Notes: generated by a model from the letters alone, not told the origin. A stretch of 64,000 bases of DNA from Domibacillus aminovorans (GCF_001643235.1 NZ_LQWY01000002.1:1-64000); one strand, 5' to 3'. Positions 8,481 to 17,718 are shown, counted from the first letter of the stretch. A program made the numbers and translations.

Positions 8481-9389
8481 TTGGAAGTACAAGCGTTATT
8501 AATCATGTTCCGTGAGGTCTTGGAAGCCTTATTGATTGTCGGCATCATCACCACGTATTTAAAACGAATGGACAACAAACAATATACAAAGTACGTATGG
8601 CTGGGAGCAGGGCTTGCTGTACTGGCAAGTGCTGGCGTCGCTATGCTGTTCCAAGTTGTTTTTACCGGCTTTACGTCAATGGGCAGCGAAATGTATTTAA
8701 AGATCGGCATTATGCTGGTCTCGGCTCTCTTGCTAACCCAGATGGTGTTTTGGATGGCAAGCCATAGCAAAGACTTAAAAGGGGATATGGAAGGGAAAAT
8801 GAACCGTTTTATCTCAACGGGCAACATCGTTGGCATGGTCATTCATTCCTTTTTAGTCGTCTTACGTGAAGGGGTAGAAACGGTCTTTTTCTTTGCTGCG
8901 ATTACAGGGGGCAACATCGGTGCTGGGATACAGGGCTGGGGAGCTATAACAGGGGTTATCATTGCGTTTATTGTTTCCTACTTCTTCTTTAAAGGCACGA
9001 TGAAAGTCACGCTTAAAACGTTCTTTAAAATTACCAGTGCATTTATTATTTTGATTGCCGCTGGTCTTTTGGTGCAAGCCATTTCAATGATGCAAGATTT
9101 AAGTATTATCGGAAGTGTTATTCCGCATCTATATGATCTTACTTGGTTCCTTCCAGAGCACTCCATTGATTATGATCACTATTTACGGGATCATGGCGTT
9201 GCTCCTATCTTATCAGGAGATATCGGCATTTTTCTGAAGGCGTTATTCGGATATTCCTCTATGCCGTCCATTGAAGAAGTCATCGCTTACATTGGCTATT
9301 TTGTAGGGATTTATTTGTTAACGTCAAATAAAGGGATTGAGAAGAAAGAAATATCAAACCAGATCAGCGATATAAAATCCCAAGCATAA
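8481..9389 (+). CDS. FTR1-family iron permease
   Basis: A 302-residue multi-spanning membrane protein of the oxidase-dependent iron transporter (FTR1/EfeU) family. The two REXXE iron-binding motifs are present: REVLE near residue 11 and REGVE near 131. The start is TTG with GAGGAGAGG upstream. It lies in a Fur-regulated unit behind a membrane-anchored protein of unknown family. No EfeO- or EfeB-like gene is adjacent, so the usual EfeUOB partnership is not encoded here. A terminator follows. Confidence 0.9.
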   Translation: MEVQALLIMFREVLEALLIVGIITTYLKRMDNKQYTKYVWLGAGLAVLASAGVAMLFQVVFTGFTSMGSEMYLKIGIMLVSALLLTQMVFWMASHSKDLKGDMEGKMNRFISTGNIVGMVIHSFLVVLREGVETVFFFAAITGGNIGAGIQGWGAITGVIIAFIVSYFFFKGTMKVTLKTFFKITSAFIILIAAGLLVQAISMMQDLSIIGSVIPHLYDLTWFLPEHSIDYDHYLRDHGVAPILSGDIGIFLKALFGYSSMPSIEEVIAYIGYFVGIYLLTSNKGIEKKEISNQISDIKSQA

Positions 9390-9411
9390 TAGAAATTCAT
9401 TTTCTACAAGG

Positions 9412-9440
9412 AGTACAAGGCATCTGCCTTGTACTTTTTC
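9412..9440 (+). terminator. Rho-independent terminator after FTR1
   Basis: AGTACAAGGC pairs with GCCTTGTACT around a four-base loop and is followed by a T run. Confidence 0.85.
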
Positions 9441-9489
9441 CTTGTGAAAAAGGTTTTCTTAAGCTCTAACATAAGAAAGGGGTGGCGAC

Positions 9490-10968
9490 ATGGCGAAGAA
9501 AGAACGTTTTGTTAAACAACTGCACGTGTCAAACAGCGTCGTTATGATGATAAGCATTCTATCTATAGCTTTTTTATTGTGGACCCAGTTAAAGTACATT
9601 AATTCTTTTGCTGCTACTTGGGATCAAGTTGATTTTTCGTTGGCTTTGGATCGATATGATTTAATGGCCATGCAGCCACATTTTCCTGGATATCCTTATT
9701 TCATCTTAGGGGGGAAATTGGTTCATTCATGGGTAGAAAATCAAACAGCCGCATTAACGGTTTTTAATATTTTGTTTTACTTTAGTGCTTTATTTCCGAT
9801 GTATCAACTGGCAAGAGAGTACCTTACCCGGTCATCTAGCTTGCTTATGGTCTCTCTGCTGTACTCTTCTAGCTATATGCTGGTTATTGTCAACCAGCCA
9901 ATGTCGGAAGGGGCTGCAATAGCTTGCTTATGGTGGTATTTTTGGAGCATCGAAAAAGCACTCAAGGAAAACAATCGTACGGCTAAGATTTTACCACTGT
10001 TTTTGTTTAGTGTATTGCTTGGGATTCGATTGTCTTACTTGCCATTCGCTGTCGGCCTGCTTTATCTAATTTATAAAAAATGGGCAATGAAAAAGTACAC
10101 AATGAAACAAATTGTTTTTCATTTAGGTGTAGCCATGCTATTTCAATTCTTCTGGGTAGGGGCTCTTATTTTCTCTGAAGGCAGTTTAAAAGGATTTCTA
10201 AAACTTTCCCTTGCCTTTACAAGTGGCCATTTCAATAGTTGGGGCAATACAGCGGTAGCAAGCAGCATACCCTTTTGGGAAAGGGCAAAAACACTTGTGA
10301 TGGATAACGTAATATGGACCGGGGTCTCTTCTCAATCGCTCTTTTTATTTGTACTATATGTTTTATTGATTGGCTTATATTTCTATCGTTTTAGATGGAG
10401 TATTCTAAAACAACATTCCGTCGAGCAGTTAGCTGTCATAATGAGTATTTCTTATTTCTTCTGGGCTCTTTTTGCTCAAAATATTGATAAACCAAGACAC
10501 ATTCTCCCTATAGCCATGTTCCTTCTTTTTTTGTTGTTATTAAACGTGTTAAACAAGTTTAGCCATTCAATTATTTTGATTCTTTTTATGATGCTCTTAA
10601 TTGGACAATCATTTAACTCCTTTCTCCTACTAAAAGAACAAGCCACTAGGGAGCCAGCCACTTATCAGCTAGCCAGCTACTTAAAAAAGCTTGATGAGCC
10701 TGCAGTGGTCTATGCGTGGGAAGAAACCAGGGTATTAGAGTACTTGAATGTTCCTGTCTCCTACAATAAGGTTGAAACGTATCCTATTTTTCTTCATGAT
10801 CAATCTTATTATACAAACAGCAAAATCTTATTAACCGATAAAGTGTTGAAAGGCTTTGAAACTCAGGAACAAAATCTTACGAACAGAGTTGAAAAAGTAA
10901 AAGAATTTAAATCTAATGCGCTTTTTGATCCCGTTTATGATCGCATCATATTGTATGAATGGAAGTAG
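9490..10968 (+). CDS. Polytopic glycosyltransferase-like membrane protein
   Basis: A 492-residue protein with an N-terminal membrane helix, the loop PHFPGYPYF and about ten further hydrophobic segments, ending in a short soluble domain of about 100 residues. This layout resembles GT-C (ArnT/PMT, GT39-like) transferases that take sugar from a polyprenyl phosphate on the outer membrane face. The RBS is AAAGGGGTGG. It stands alone between two terminators but is near the glycan operon, whose GT2 could make its lipid-linked donor. No acidic catalytic pair is certain, so the family call is tentative. Confidence 0.6.
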   Translation: MAKKERFVKQLHVSNSVVMMISILSIAFLLWTQLKYINSFAATWDQVDFSLALDRYDLMAMQPHFPGYPYFILGGKLVHSWVENQTAALTVFNILFYFSALFPMYQLAREYLTRSSSLLMVSLLYSSSYMLVIVNQPMSEGAAIACLWWYFWSIEKALKENNRTAKILPLFLFSVLLGIRLSYLPFAVGLLYLIYKKWAMKKYTMKQIVFHLGVAMLFQFFWVGALIFSEGSLKGFLKLSLAFTSGHFNSWGNTAVASSIPFWERAKTLVMDNVIWTGVSSQSLFLFVLYVLLIGLYFYRFRWSILKQHSVEQLAVIMSISYFFWALFAQNIDKPRHILPIAMFLLFLLLLNVLNKFSHSIILILFMMLLIGQSFNSFLLLKEQATREPATYQLASYLKKLDEPAVVYAWEETRVLEYLNVPVSYNKVETYPIFLHDQSYYTNSKILLTDKVLKGFETQEQNLTNRVEKVKEFKSNALFDPVYDRIILYEWK

Positions 10969-10987
10969 CTAGGAAAGGAAACTGAAC

Positions 10988-11022
10988 AAATCCGCTTCGT
11001 ATATTGAAGCGGATTTGTTATT
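10988..11022 (+). terminator. Terminator hairpin
   Basis: AAATCCGCTTC at 10988-10998 pairs perfectly with GAAGCGGATTT at 11006-11016, followed by a short T-rich tail. Confidence 0.75.
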
Positions 11023-11206
11023 TCTTACCGAATTTAATAAACGTCATTTCATCTTCAATTAATCCGCAGGCCGCACACTGGATTCTCCGTTTTGGCCTGT
11101 TGTAAACAGTATGGAAAGGACCTTGTTCATTCGGACCTTCAAGATGATGTCCATTATGATATCCAGAAGCATTCCTTATTATTAATACAATGAAAGTGTG
11201 ATCAGA
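11018..11206 (-). pseudogene. Remnant of a small zinc-ribbon-like gene
   Basis: An open frame on the minus strand gives about 60 residues that read like real protein. It contains [12 protein letters not shown], a CAAC (CxxC) pair and a charged end, KFGKK. There is no in-frame ATG, GTG or TTG with an RBS, and an in-frame stop closes the 5' side near 11207. The 5' end therefore appears lost. I do not recognise the family. It could also be functional with an unusual start such as ATT. Confidence 0.35.
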
Positions 11207-11389
11207 TTAGACGAATTAAAAGAACGAAAAGTATTTTGGAGGGATATGAGTATTATTATCTCTGTGTTTGTTTTATTTGCTTCAATACAGGGTTTCTACA
11301 CTACTTTTTCGCTTGATCAAAAAGCCGTTTTTCAGAACGTGACTGGGTATGCCCATTTGGGAGGTGAAGTCACGCATGAAAAGATATAA
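11198..11389 (+). CDS. Small membrane protein, hypothetical
   Basis: A GTG-started frame of 63 residues with one clear hydrophobic segment ([15 protein letters not shown], about residues 19-33) after a charged start. It overlaps the minus-strand remnant by a few bases and ends just before the promoter of the sugar operon. The RBS is poor. It may be a genuine small membrane protein or a decayed fragment. Confidence 0.3.
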   Translation: MIRLDELKERKVFWRDMSIIISVFVLFASIQGFYTTFSLDQKAVFQNVTGYAHLGGEVTHEKI

Positions 11390-11397
11390 AAATTATA

Positions 11398-11426
11398 TTG
11401 ACAACGTTCAAAAAATATAATTTAAT
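11398..11426 (+). promoter_or_regulatory. Sugar operon promoter
   Basis: TTGACA at 11398-11403 and TTTAAT at 11421-11426 are 17 bases apart. A LacI-type palindrome sits at the expected transcription start region. Confidence 0.6.
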
Positions 11427-11442
11427 AAGCTTAACAAATTAA

Positions 11443-11456
11443 CTAAAACGTTTAAG
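11443..11456 (+). promoter_or_regulatory. LacI-family operator upstream of xylulokinase
   Basis: CTAAAACGTTTAAG differs at one base from the perfect palindrome at 14032. It has the central CG of LacI-family operators and lies just downstream of the promoter, suited to repression by the product of the gene at 12984. Confidence 0.65.
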
Positions 11457-11484
11457 TTGTTTTAAAGTTAAGGAGGGACACGAA

Positions 11485-12954
11485 TTGTTTCTTGGTATAG
11501 ATATAGGATCAGGCGGTACAAAGGTTATCTTGCTTAATAAAGAAGGACAACCGGTTGGGTCATCTGAAGTTTCGTATTCATTCGATGTTCCAAAAGAAGG
11601 TTGGACTGAACATGATCCAAATGAATGGTGGACAGCGACATTGAAAGCGCTAACCAAACTATTTGAATACAACGATCCCGCCAAAGTGGAAGCTATTGGA
11701 GTCACTGGCCAAATGCATAGCAGTGTACTACTGGATTCACAAGGTGCTATTATTCGAAAAGCTATTTTGTGGAACGATCAAAGAACTGAAGTAGAATGCA
11801 AAGAAGTTTTAAAACGTATTGGGGAAGATAAATATCGATCATTAACGATGAATACACTTTTTCCAGGGTTTACACTTCCAAAAATCATGTGGCTAAAAAA
11901 GAATGAGCCAGAACATTACGAGCGAATATCAACGATTTTCATGCCTAAAGATTTTATCAATTATAAATTAACAGGTGTTGTGGCAACTGATGTTACAGAT
12001 GCTAGCGGGACAGGAATCTTCGACGTTTATAATCGAAAGTGGAATTCAAGTATAATCGACGAACTTGAACTCAATCCGGAATGGTTTCCTCCCCTATACG
12101 AAAGTATAGAGGTGATTGGGGAAGTCAAAAGTGCTGTTGCAAAAGCGACTGGTTTAAAAGAAGGAATACCTGTTATTGCTGGAGCTGCAGACAATGCTGC
12201 AGCAGCAATTGGAAACGGCGTCTTTAAGGAAGACAAAGGATTGATTAGTGTAGGTACCTCGGGAGTTGTACTAGTACCTATAAAAAACAGACCTGACAAG
12301 GAATTTTTAACAAAAATAAATTCTTCTCTTCATATTTTTTGTCATGCCCTGCCAAATACGTGGTATGCCATGGGTGTTACACTAACTGCCGGTGAATCGC
12401 TTAAATGGTTTCGGGATGCATTCGAAATCGAGGACGACTTCCAAAGCTTAATAATGAAAGCAAAGGCAGTAGACCCGGGATCGAGAGGACTCATCTTCAC
12501 TCCTTACTTATCAGGAGAACGTACCCCACATAATGATTCGAATGCTAGAGGTGTTTTCTACGGCATGAATTTGACCCATCGTAAAGGAGATTTTATCCGT
12601 TCAGTGATGGAAGGGGTTTCATTCAGCTTAAAAGATTGTCATGAGCTGATTAAAAACATTGCTACTGTAGATTCCTTTGTAATAACTGGCGGTGCTGTAA
12701 AGAGTGATTTGTGGAGTCAGATTTTAGCAGATGTATTAGGAGTGTCGCTAAAAAAATCTGCTCAGTTTGAAGGACCTGCAATAGGCGCAGCAATCTTAGC
12801 AGGTATTGGTGTTGATCACTGGAAAACCCCAGATGAAGCAAACAGGAAAGTAGTGAACGAAGACTTGATTAACCCGAACGAAGAGCATTATTATTTATAT
12901 AAGGAAAGCTTTGCAAAGTATCAAGACTTATACAAAAAGCTATCGACTGAATAA
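11485..12954 (+). CDS. xylB: Xylulokinase (FGGY family)
   Basis: It phosphorylates D-xylulose to xylulose 5-phosphate, feeding the pentose phosphate pathway. The 489-residue protein has the sugar-kinase phosphate loop DIGSGGTK, the xylulokinase block GQMHSSVLLD...AILWNDQRT and the C-terminal FGGY-type GGAVKSDLW. The start is TTG with AAGGAGGG upstream. It is the first gene of an operon with a LacI regulator, an ABC importer and a polyol dehydrogenase whose product would be its substrate. Gluconokinase is the main alternative family member, but the dehydrogenase context favours xylulose. Confidence 0.8.
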   Translation: MFLGIDIGSGGTKVILLNKEGQPVGSSEVSYSFDVPKEGWTEHDPNEWWTATLKALTKLFEYNDPAKVEAIGVTGQMHSSVLLDSQGAIIRKAILWNDQRTEVECKEVLKRIGEDKYRSLTMNTLFPGFTLPKIMWLKKNEPEHYERISTIFMPKDFINYKLTGVVATDVTDASGTGIFDVYNRKWNSSIIDELELNPEWFPPLYESIEVIGEVKSAVAKATGLKEGIPVIAGAADNAAAAIGNGVFKEDKGLISVGTSGVVLVPIKNRPDKEFLTKINSSLHIFCHALPNTWYAMGVTLTAGESLKWFRDAFEIEDDFQSLIMKAKAVDPGSRGLIFTPYLSGERTPHNDSNARGVFYGMNLTHRKGDFIRSVMEGVSFSLKDCHELIKNIATVDSFVITGGAVKSDLWSQILADVLGVSLKKSAQFEGPAIGAAILAGIGVDHWKTPDEANRKVVNEDLINPNEEHYYLYKESFAKYQDLYKKLSTE

Positions 12955-12983
12955 TGTGGTCTACAAGTAAAGGGAGTTAGAAA

Positions 12984-14003
12984 ATGGTAAAGAAAAAGAG
13001 ACCAACGTTATATGATGTGGCAAAAGAGGCTAACGTTTCAATAGCAACTGTATCAAATGTTTTAAATAATAAGGACGAAGCAAGTGAAGAAACAGTTAAG
13101 AGGGTCAATGAGGCCATAAAATATCTTGGATATTCTAGAAATGAATCGGCCAGAAGTTTAAAGAGTGGAGATAGTAAGCTAATTGGTTTAATCGTCCCCG
13201 ATAACAACCCATTCTTTACCGAAATACTGGACGGAATTCATGAAGAATGTGAATATTACGACTGGCAAGTCGTAGTGGCGACTTCTGAGGAAAGCGAAAA
13301 AAGACAAAATCAGTTAATAGATTTACTCTCAGCCCAGCAAGTAAGCGGAATCATTCTTGCTCCTGTTTCAAAAACACTTAACTCGGCAAAAATAGCCGGA
13401 AAAGCACCTATAGTATTGATAGATCGTGATGTAGAAGATGTTGAGCTGCCTATTATAAAAGCAGATAATATTGATGGAAGTTTTAAAGCAACAAAGACGT
13501 TGCTGAAAAACGGTCATAAAAGAATTGGTCTTATACTAGCTTCACCAGGAATTAGTACTACCGTAGAGAGAAGACAAGGCTACATAGACGCATTAAACAG
13601 CCAAAATATAAAAGTAGATGATGAACTCATTCAATTTGGCGGCAACTATACAGGGACGAAGGCTCAAATGAATGGGGGCTATCAAGCTGTTATGAATATG
13701 ATGAAATTACCTTCACCGCCGACCGCTATTTTTGCTACTAACCATCTGTTAATGATGGGAGCGGTGAAAGCGATAAAGGAACTACAGTTTAATATCCCTA
13801 GAGATATTAGCTTTATCGGTTTTGATGACCATCCTTGGCAGGAAATAAGCGATCCTCCTTTTACGATCGTCGCTCAACCCGCTTTTGAAATGGGAAGACA
13901 GGCTGTTCATGCTTTACACAAATTAAAATCAAGTGAAGAAGTGATCTCAACTTCTTTGCCGCTGCAGCTAATTATTCGCGAATCATGTGGAACGGTAAAA
14001 TAA
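12984..14003 (+). CDS. LacI-family transcriptional repressor of the polyol operon
   Basis: A 339-residue regulator with an N-terminal helix-turn-helix (YDVAKEANVSIATVSNVLN, residues 8-26), a hinge helix and a periplasmic-binding-protein-like sensor domain with the expected effector-pocket motifs (VPDNNPFF, GFDDHPW). The RBS is AGGGAG. It most likely binds the palindromes at 11443 and 14032, one before the kinase and one before the transporter genes, and responds to the imported polyol or a derivative. Confidence 0.88.
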   Translation: MVKKKRPTLYDVAKEANVSIATVSNVLNNKDEASEETVKRVNEAIKYLGYSRNESARSLKSGDSKLIGLIVPDNNPFFTEILDGIHEECEYYDWQVVVATSEESEKRQNQLIDLLSAQQVSGIILAPVSKTLNSAKIAGKAPIVLIDRDVEDVELPIIKADNIDGSFKATKTLLKNGHKRIGLILASPGISTTVERRQGYIDALNSQNIKVDDELIQFGGNYTGTKAQMNGGYQAVMNMMKLPSPPTAIFATNHLLMMGAVKAIKELQFNIPRDISFIGFDDHPWQEISDPPFTIVAQPAFEMGRQAVHALHKLKSSEEVISTSLPLQLIIRESCGTVK

Positions 14004-14031
14004 GGGTCCACATGATTTTTATCGACTTGAA

Positions 14032-14045
14032 CTTAAACGTTTAAG
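14032..14045 (+). promoter_or_regulatory. LacI-family operator, perfect palindrome
   Basis: CTTAAACGTTTAAG is a perfect 14-base palindrome between the regulator stop and the ABC ATPase start. It suggests an internal control point or a looping partner for the site at 11443. Confidence 0.7.
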
Positions 14046-14061
14046 AAGGGAGAGATGTTAG

Positions 14062-15573
14062 ATGACTGTTCAACCGTTTTTATTAGAAATGAAAGGGATT
14101 TCAAAGTTTTTCAATGGAATTAAAGCCATCAGCAATGTCAATTTAAACATCCGTAAAGGAACGGTTCATGCATTAATGGGTGAAAATGGAGCGGGAAAAT
14201 CAACAACGATGAAGATTTTATCTGGAATCTATAAACCAACTGAAGGAACCATTCTCATGGAGGGGAAAGAAATTTTTCCGAATACACCTAAAGTGGCGTT
14301 AGACTATGGAATTGCGATGATTCATCAAGAATTGAGTCCCATTTTTGAAATGACAGTAGCTGAAAATATATTTCTAGGCAGAGAGCCTCTATATTCGAAA
14401 GTCCATTTAGTAAACTATCCAAAAATGTATAAAGACACGAAAAAAATGTTTGAAAATCTTGATTTATCGATTAACCCAAAAAAGAAGATGAAAGAATTAA
14501 GTGTTTCAGAGATTCAAATGGTCGAAATCGTGAAAGCGGTCTCTTACGATTCGAAAGTGATTATTATGGATGAACCTACATCCTCTCTTGCTGATAAAGA
14601 AGTAGAACAACTATTTAGCATTATTAATCGATTGAAAAAAGACGGGAAAGGAATTATTTATATCTCACATAAAATGGATGAAATTTTCCGGATTTCTGAT
14701 GACATCACCGTTTTTAGAGATGGAGAATACATATCCACAAATCTAGCAAAAGACCTTGATCAAGAAACGTTAATTAAACAAATGGTCGGTCGAGAGCTTA
14801 CCGATGTCTTTCCTGAGAGAAACCGCTCTGTTAAAGAGGAAATAGCCCTTAGTGTAGAAGGGATTTCCGCACCAGGTTATTTTGAAAATGTCAGTTTTCA
14901 AGTGAAGAAAGGAGAGATTTTAGGACTAACTGGTTTAATGGGGGCAGGGCGAACAGAAGTTGCAAAAGCGATATTTGGCATGATTCCTATTGAAAGTGGC
15001 TCTATTAAACTTAAAGGTGAACCAATAAACATTAAGGAACCGAAAGATGCGATTAAACATGGAATTGCTTTAGTAACAGAAGATCGAAAAGAAGAAGGAC
15101 TAGTGCTCCCTATGTCCGTTAAGCAAAACATTACTCTTTCATCATTAAAGAGCGTCTCATCAGGTCCTATGATGAAAAAGAATACTGAAAAGCAAGTAGC
15201 AGACGATATGATTAAGAGCCTCAAGATTAAAACGCACCATAGAAATCAGCTTGTAGAAACGCTGAGTGGGGGAAATCAGCAGAAAATTGTCTTAGCTAAA
15301 TGGCTTTTAACAAATCCAACGATCTTAATTTTAGATGAGCCGACGAGAGGCATCGATATTGGCGCTAAAACAGAGATTTATAAGCTGATGGATCACCTTA
15401 CGAAAGAAGGATACTCTATTATCATGATTTCATCGGAAATGCCTGAAGTTTTGGGAATGAGCGATCGGATCATTGTACTGAGTGAAGGAAAAGTGATGGG
15501 AACACTAAGTCCAAAAGAAGCTACACAAGAAAAAATATTAAGTTTGGCTACAGCCAACAAGGTGGAGGTCTAA
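14062..15573 (+). CDS. Sugar ABC transporter, duplicated ATP-binding protein (RbsA type)
   Basis: A 503-residue protein with two ABC domains, as in RbsA/XylG/AraG. The first has Walker A GENGAGKST; the second has the degenerate GLMGAGRTEVAK typical of this subfamily. LSGGNQQK is the second signature, with ILDEPTRGID as its Walker B. It energises import through the permease at 15575. The start has GGGAGAG upstream, and the next gene begins two bases after the stop. Confidence 0.93.
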   Translation: MTVQPFLLEMKGISKFFNGIKAISNVNLNIRKGTVHALMGENGAGKSTTMKILSGIYKPTEGTILMEGKEIFPNTPKVALDYGIAMIHQELSPIFEMTVAENIFLGREPLYSKVHLVNYPKMYKDTKKMFENLDLSINPKKKMKELSVSEIQMVEIVKAVSYDSKVIIMDEPTSSLADKEVEQLFSIINRLKKDGKGIIYISHKMDEIFRISDDITVFRDGEYISTNLAKDLDQETLIKQMVGRELTDVFPERNRSVKEEIALSVEGISAPGYFENVSFQVKKGEILGLTGLMGAGRTEVAKAIFGMIPIESGSIKLKGEPINIKEPKDAIKHGIALVTEDRKEEGLVLPMSVKQNITLSSLKSVSSGPMMKKNTEKQVADDMIKSLKIKTHHRNQLVETLSGGNQQKIVLAKWLLTNPTILILDEPTRGIDIGAKTEIYKLMDHLTKEGYSIIMISSEMPEVLGMSDRIIVLSEGKVMGTLSPKEATQEKILSLATANKVEV

Positions 15574-15574
15574 A

Positions 15575-16555
15575 ATGAATAGCCAATTATCTACAAACTC
15601 CTATAAAGAAACAAAAGAAAATTCCAATGCCAAGTTTAAACACTTGTTATCAGAATATGGAATTCTGCTTGCTTTATTAGGTATGGCGGTCGCATTAACG
15701 ATTTTAAGCCCTAACTTTTTAACGTCAGCTAATATGTTGAACCTCTTTAAACAAGTATCAATTAACGCCGTTTTAGCTATTGGCATGACTTTTGTTATTT
15801 TAACAAAAGGAATCGATTTGTCTGTTGGTTCCATCTTAGCTTTCTCAGGTATTATTACAGCATCTTTAGTTGTAGGAAATGACACAAATCTATTGCTTGG
15901 AATTGTTGCCGGTCTTGGAGCAGGATTATTTCTCGGTGCAGTTAATGGCATCATCATTGCCAAATGGAAAGTAACACCTTTTATTGCCACATTAGGAATG
16001 ATGGCAATTGCAAGGGGGCTTACTTATATCTACAGTGAAGGTCAGCCAATTTCCGGTTTATCAGATGCTTTTCTAGTTATTGGAACAGGCGGCTTTTTAG
16101 GAATACCAATTTCAGTTTGGGTTGTTCTAGTTGTCTTTATCATTTGTACTTTATTACTCTATCATACGAAATTTGGTCGATATGTTTATGCAGTCGGTGG
16201 TAATGAGAACGCTGCCAGAACATCGGGCTTGAATGTTGATAGGACATTAATGTCTGTTTATTGTATTAGCGGCTTACTTGCGGGTCTTGCTGGTGTTCTT
16301 CTAACATCTCGTATTTCATCGGGTTTACCGCAATCGGGGATTTCCTATGAACTAGATGCCATTGCAGCAGTTGTTATTGGTGGAACAAGTTTAATGGGAG
16401 GCCGCGGCCGCCTGTGGGGAACATTGGTAGGGGCACTCATTATTGGTGTCTTAAATAATGGATTAGATTTATTGGCGGTATCCTCTTACTGGCAGCAGGT
16501 GATTAAAGGAACGATTATTATTATTGCCGTTTTAGTAGATCGTAAGCGAACATGA
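15575..16555 (+). CDS. Sugar ABC transporter permease (RbsC type)
   Basis: A 326-residue integral membrane protein with eight to ten hydrophobic segments and the RbsC-family blocks VILTKGIDLSVGS and AVGGNENAARTSG. It forms the homodimeric channel for the polyol transporter. The N terminus has a 25-residue hydrophilic extension. It is followed by 188 bases before the binding-protein gene, with a hairpin in the gap. Confidence 0.92.
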   Translation: MNSQLSTNSYKETKENSNAKFKHLLSEYGILLALLGMAVALTILSPNFLTSANMLNLFKQVSINAVLAIGMTFVILTKGIDLSVGSILAFSGIITASLVVGNDTNLLLGIVAGLGAGLFLGAVNGIIIAKWKVTPFIATLGMMAIARGLTYIYSEGQPISGLSDAFLVIGTGGFLGIPISVWVVLVVFIICTLLLYHTKFGRYVYAVGGNENAARTSGLNVDRTLMSVYCISGLLAGLAGVLLTSRISSGLPQSGISYELDAIAAVVIGGTSLMGGRGRLWGTLVGALIIGVLNNGLDLLAVSSYWQQVIKGTIIIIAVLVDRKRT

Positions 16556-16620
16556 TGAAGGTAAGAGAAGGTATAAACTTTTTTATAAGCTGTGTTATAT
16601 GACGCTGTTGATCTTTGGTT

Positions 16621-16640
16621 CCTTTCAGCTCGCTGAAAGG
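16621..16640 (+). other. Intercistronic hairpin
   Basis: CCTTTCAGC and GCTGAAAGG pair perfectly around two bases, with no T run after them. Such hairpins between permease and binding-protein genes can stabilise the downstream message and raise binding-protein yield; that function is inferred. Confidence 0.45.
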
Positions 16641-16743
16641 TGTGTGAAACCTCGGTTATACACGATTGAGCCAAAAACCGTTTTATCAACAATATTGTTT
16701 AACAAAGCTTTTTTATAAAAATAAAAATTTAGGGGGAAATTTC

Positions 16744-17718
16744 ATGAAAAAGATCAAAAATTCATTTTTAATGCTGGTTATCTTGGCATCTATCGCCATT
16801 GTAGCAGCATGCAGCTCTAATCTACAAACAAGTTCAGACAGCAAAAACAGCGGGGAAAAGAAAGATACGGATTCCATTACAATTGGTTTTCAAGTTTATG
16901 GCTTACGCGGGGAATTTGCGACAAATTTAACGAACGCAATGAAAGAACAAGCAAAAGAATTAGGTGTAGAACTTGTTGTAATGGATGGAAATTACGATGT
17001 TAGCACAGCTATTTCACAATTGAAAAACTTAGAAAGCCAGCAAGTAGACGCGATTATTGTTAACCCAATTGATCAAGAAGCACTAAATAACACTGTTAAT
17101 GGAATTGTAGACGCAGGTATACCGGTATTAGGCGTAAATGCGTTCTTATCAGCTGAAAAATTGACTTCTTATGTTGGTTCACCAGACGTAGTTGCAGGCG
17201 AAACAGAAGCACAAGAAATTGTAGATGCTTTAGGTGGAAAAGGAAATGTCGTTATTTTTGAAGGGCCAATTGGACAAACGGGTCAAACGCAAAGAAAAGA
17301 AGGTATTTATAACGTCCTCAATGAAAATCCGGAAATTAAGGTGATTGCCGAACAAACGGCCAACTGGTCAAGAGCAGAAGCGATGACGATCATGGAAAAC
17401 TGGATTCAAACTCACGGTGATAAAATTGATGGGGTTATCGCTCAAAATGATGAAATGGCCATTGGGGCAATCAATGCATTGCGTGCTCAAAACATGAATG
17501 ATTTACCAGTCGTTGGAGTGGATGGGGTGAAAGACGCTCTTCAAGCAGTAAAAAAGGATGAAATGATTGCAACGGTTTATCAAAATGCGATTGAACAAGG
17601 AAAAACAGTCGTTGAACAAGCAGTGAAAGCTGCAAAAGGTGAAACACTTGAGAAAAAGTATGAAATTCCGTTTGAGCTAGTAACAAAAGAAAACGTAGAT
17701 GAATACCTCCAAAAATAA
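16744..17718 (+). CDS. Sugar-binding lipoprotein of the ABC transporter (RbsB type)
   Basis: A 324-residue lipoprotein. The signal peptide ends in VAAC with the lipidated cysteine at residue 23. The mature part is a type I periplasmic-binding fold with the family blocks AIIVNPIDQEAL, VIFEGPIGQTGQTQR and IAQNDEMAIGA. The start at 16744 has AGGGGGAAA upstream; a longer frame from 16666 includes the intercistronic hairpin region and is rejected. It captures the operon's substrate outside the cell. Confidence 0.92.
   Translation: MKKIKNSFLMLVILASIAIVAACSSNLQTSSDSKNSGEKKDTDSITIGFQVYGLRGEFATNLTNAMKEQAKELGVELVVMDGNYDVSTAISQLKNLESQQVDAIIVNPIDQEALNNTVNGIVDAGIPVLGVNAFLSAEKLTSYVGSPDVVAGETEAQEIVDALGGKGNVVIFEGPIGQTGQTQRKEGIYNVLNENPEIKVIAEQTANWSRAEAMTIMENWIQTHGDKIDGVIAQNDEMAIGAINALRAQNMNDLPVVGVDGVKDALQAVKKDEMIATVYQNAIEQGKTVVEQAVKAAKGETLEKKYEIPFELVTKENVDEYLQK

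Noticed and set aside
11443-11456. CcpA cre site upstream of xylulokinase
   Set aside because: The sequence is a LacI-type palindrome with AAACGTTT centre and a second perfect copy before the ABC genes; it lacks the WTGNNARCG start of cre.
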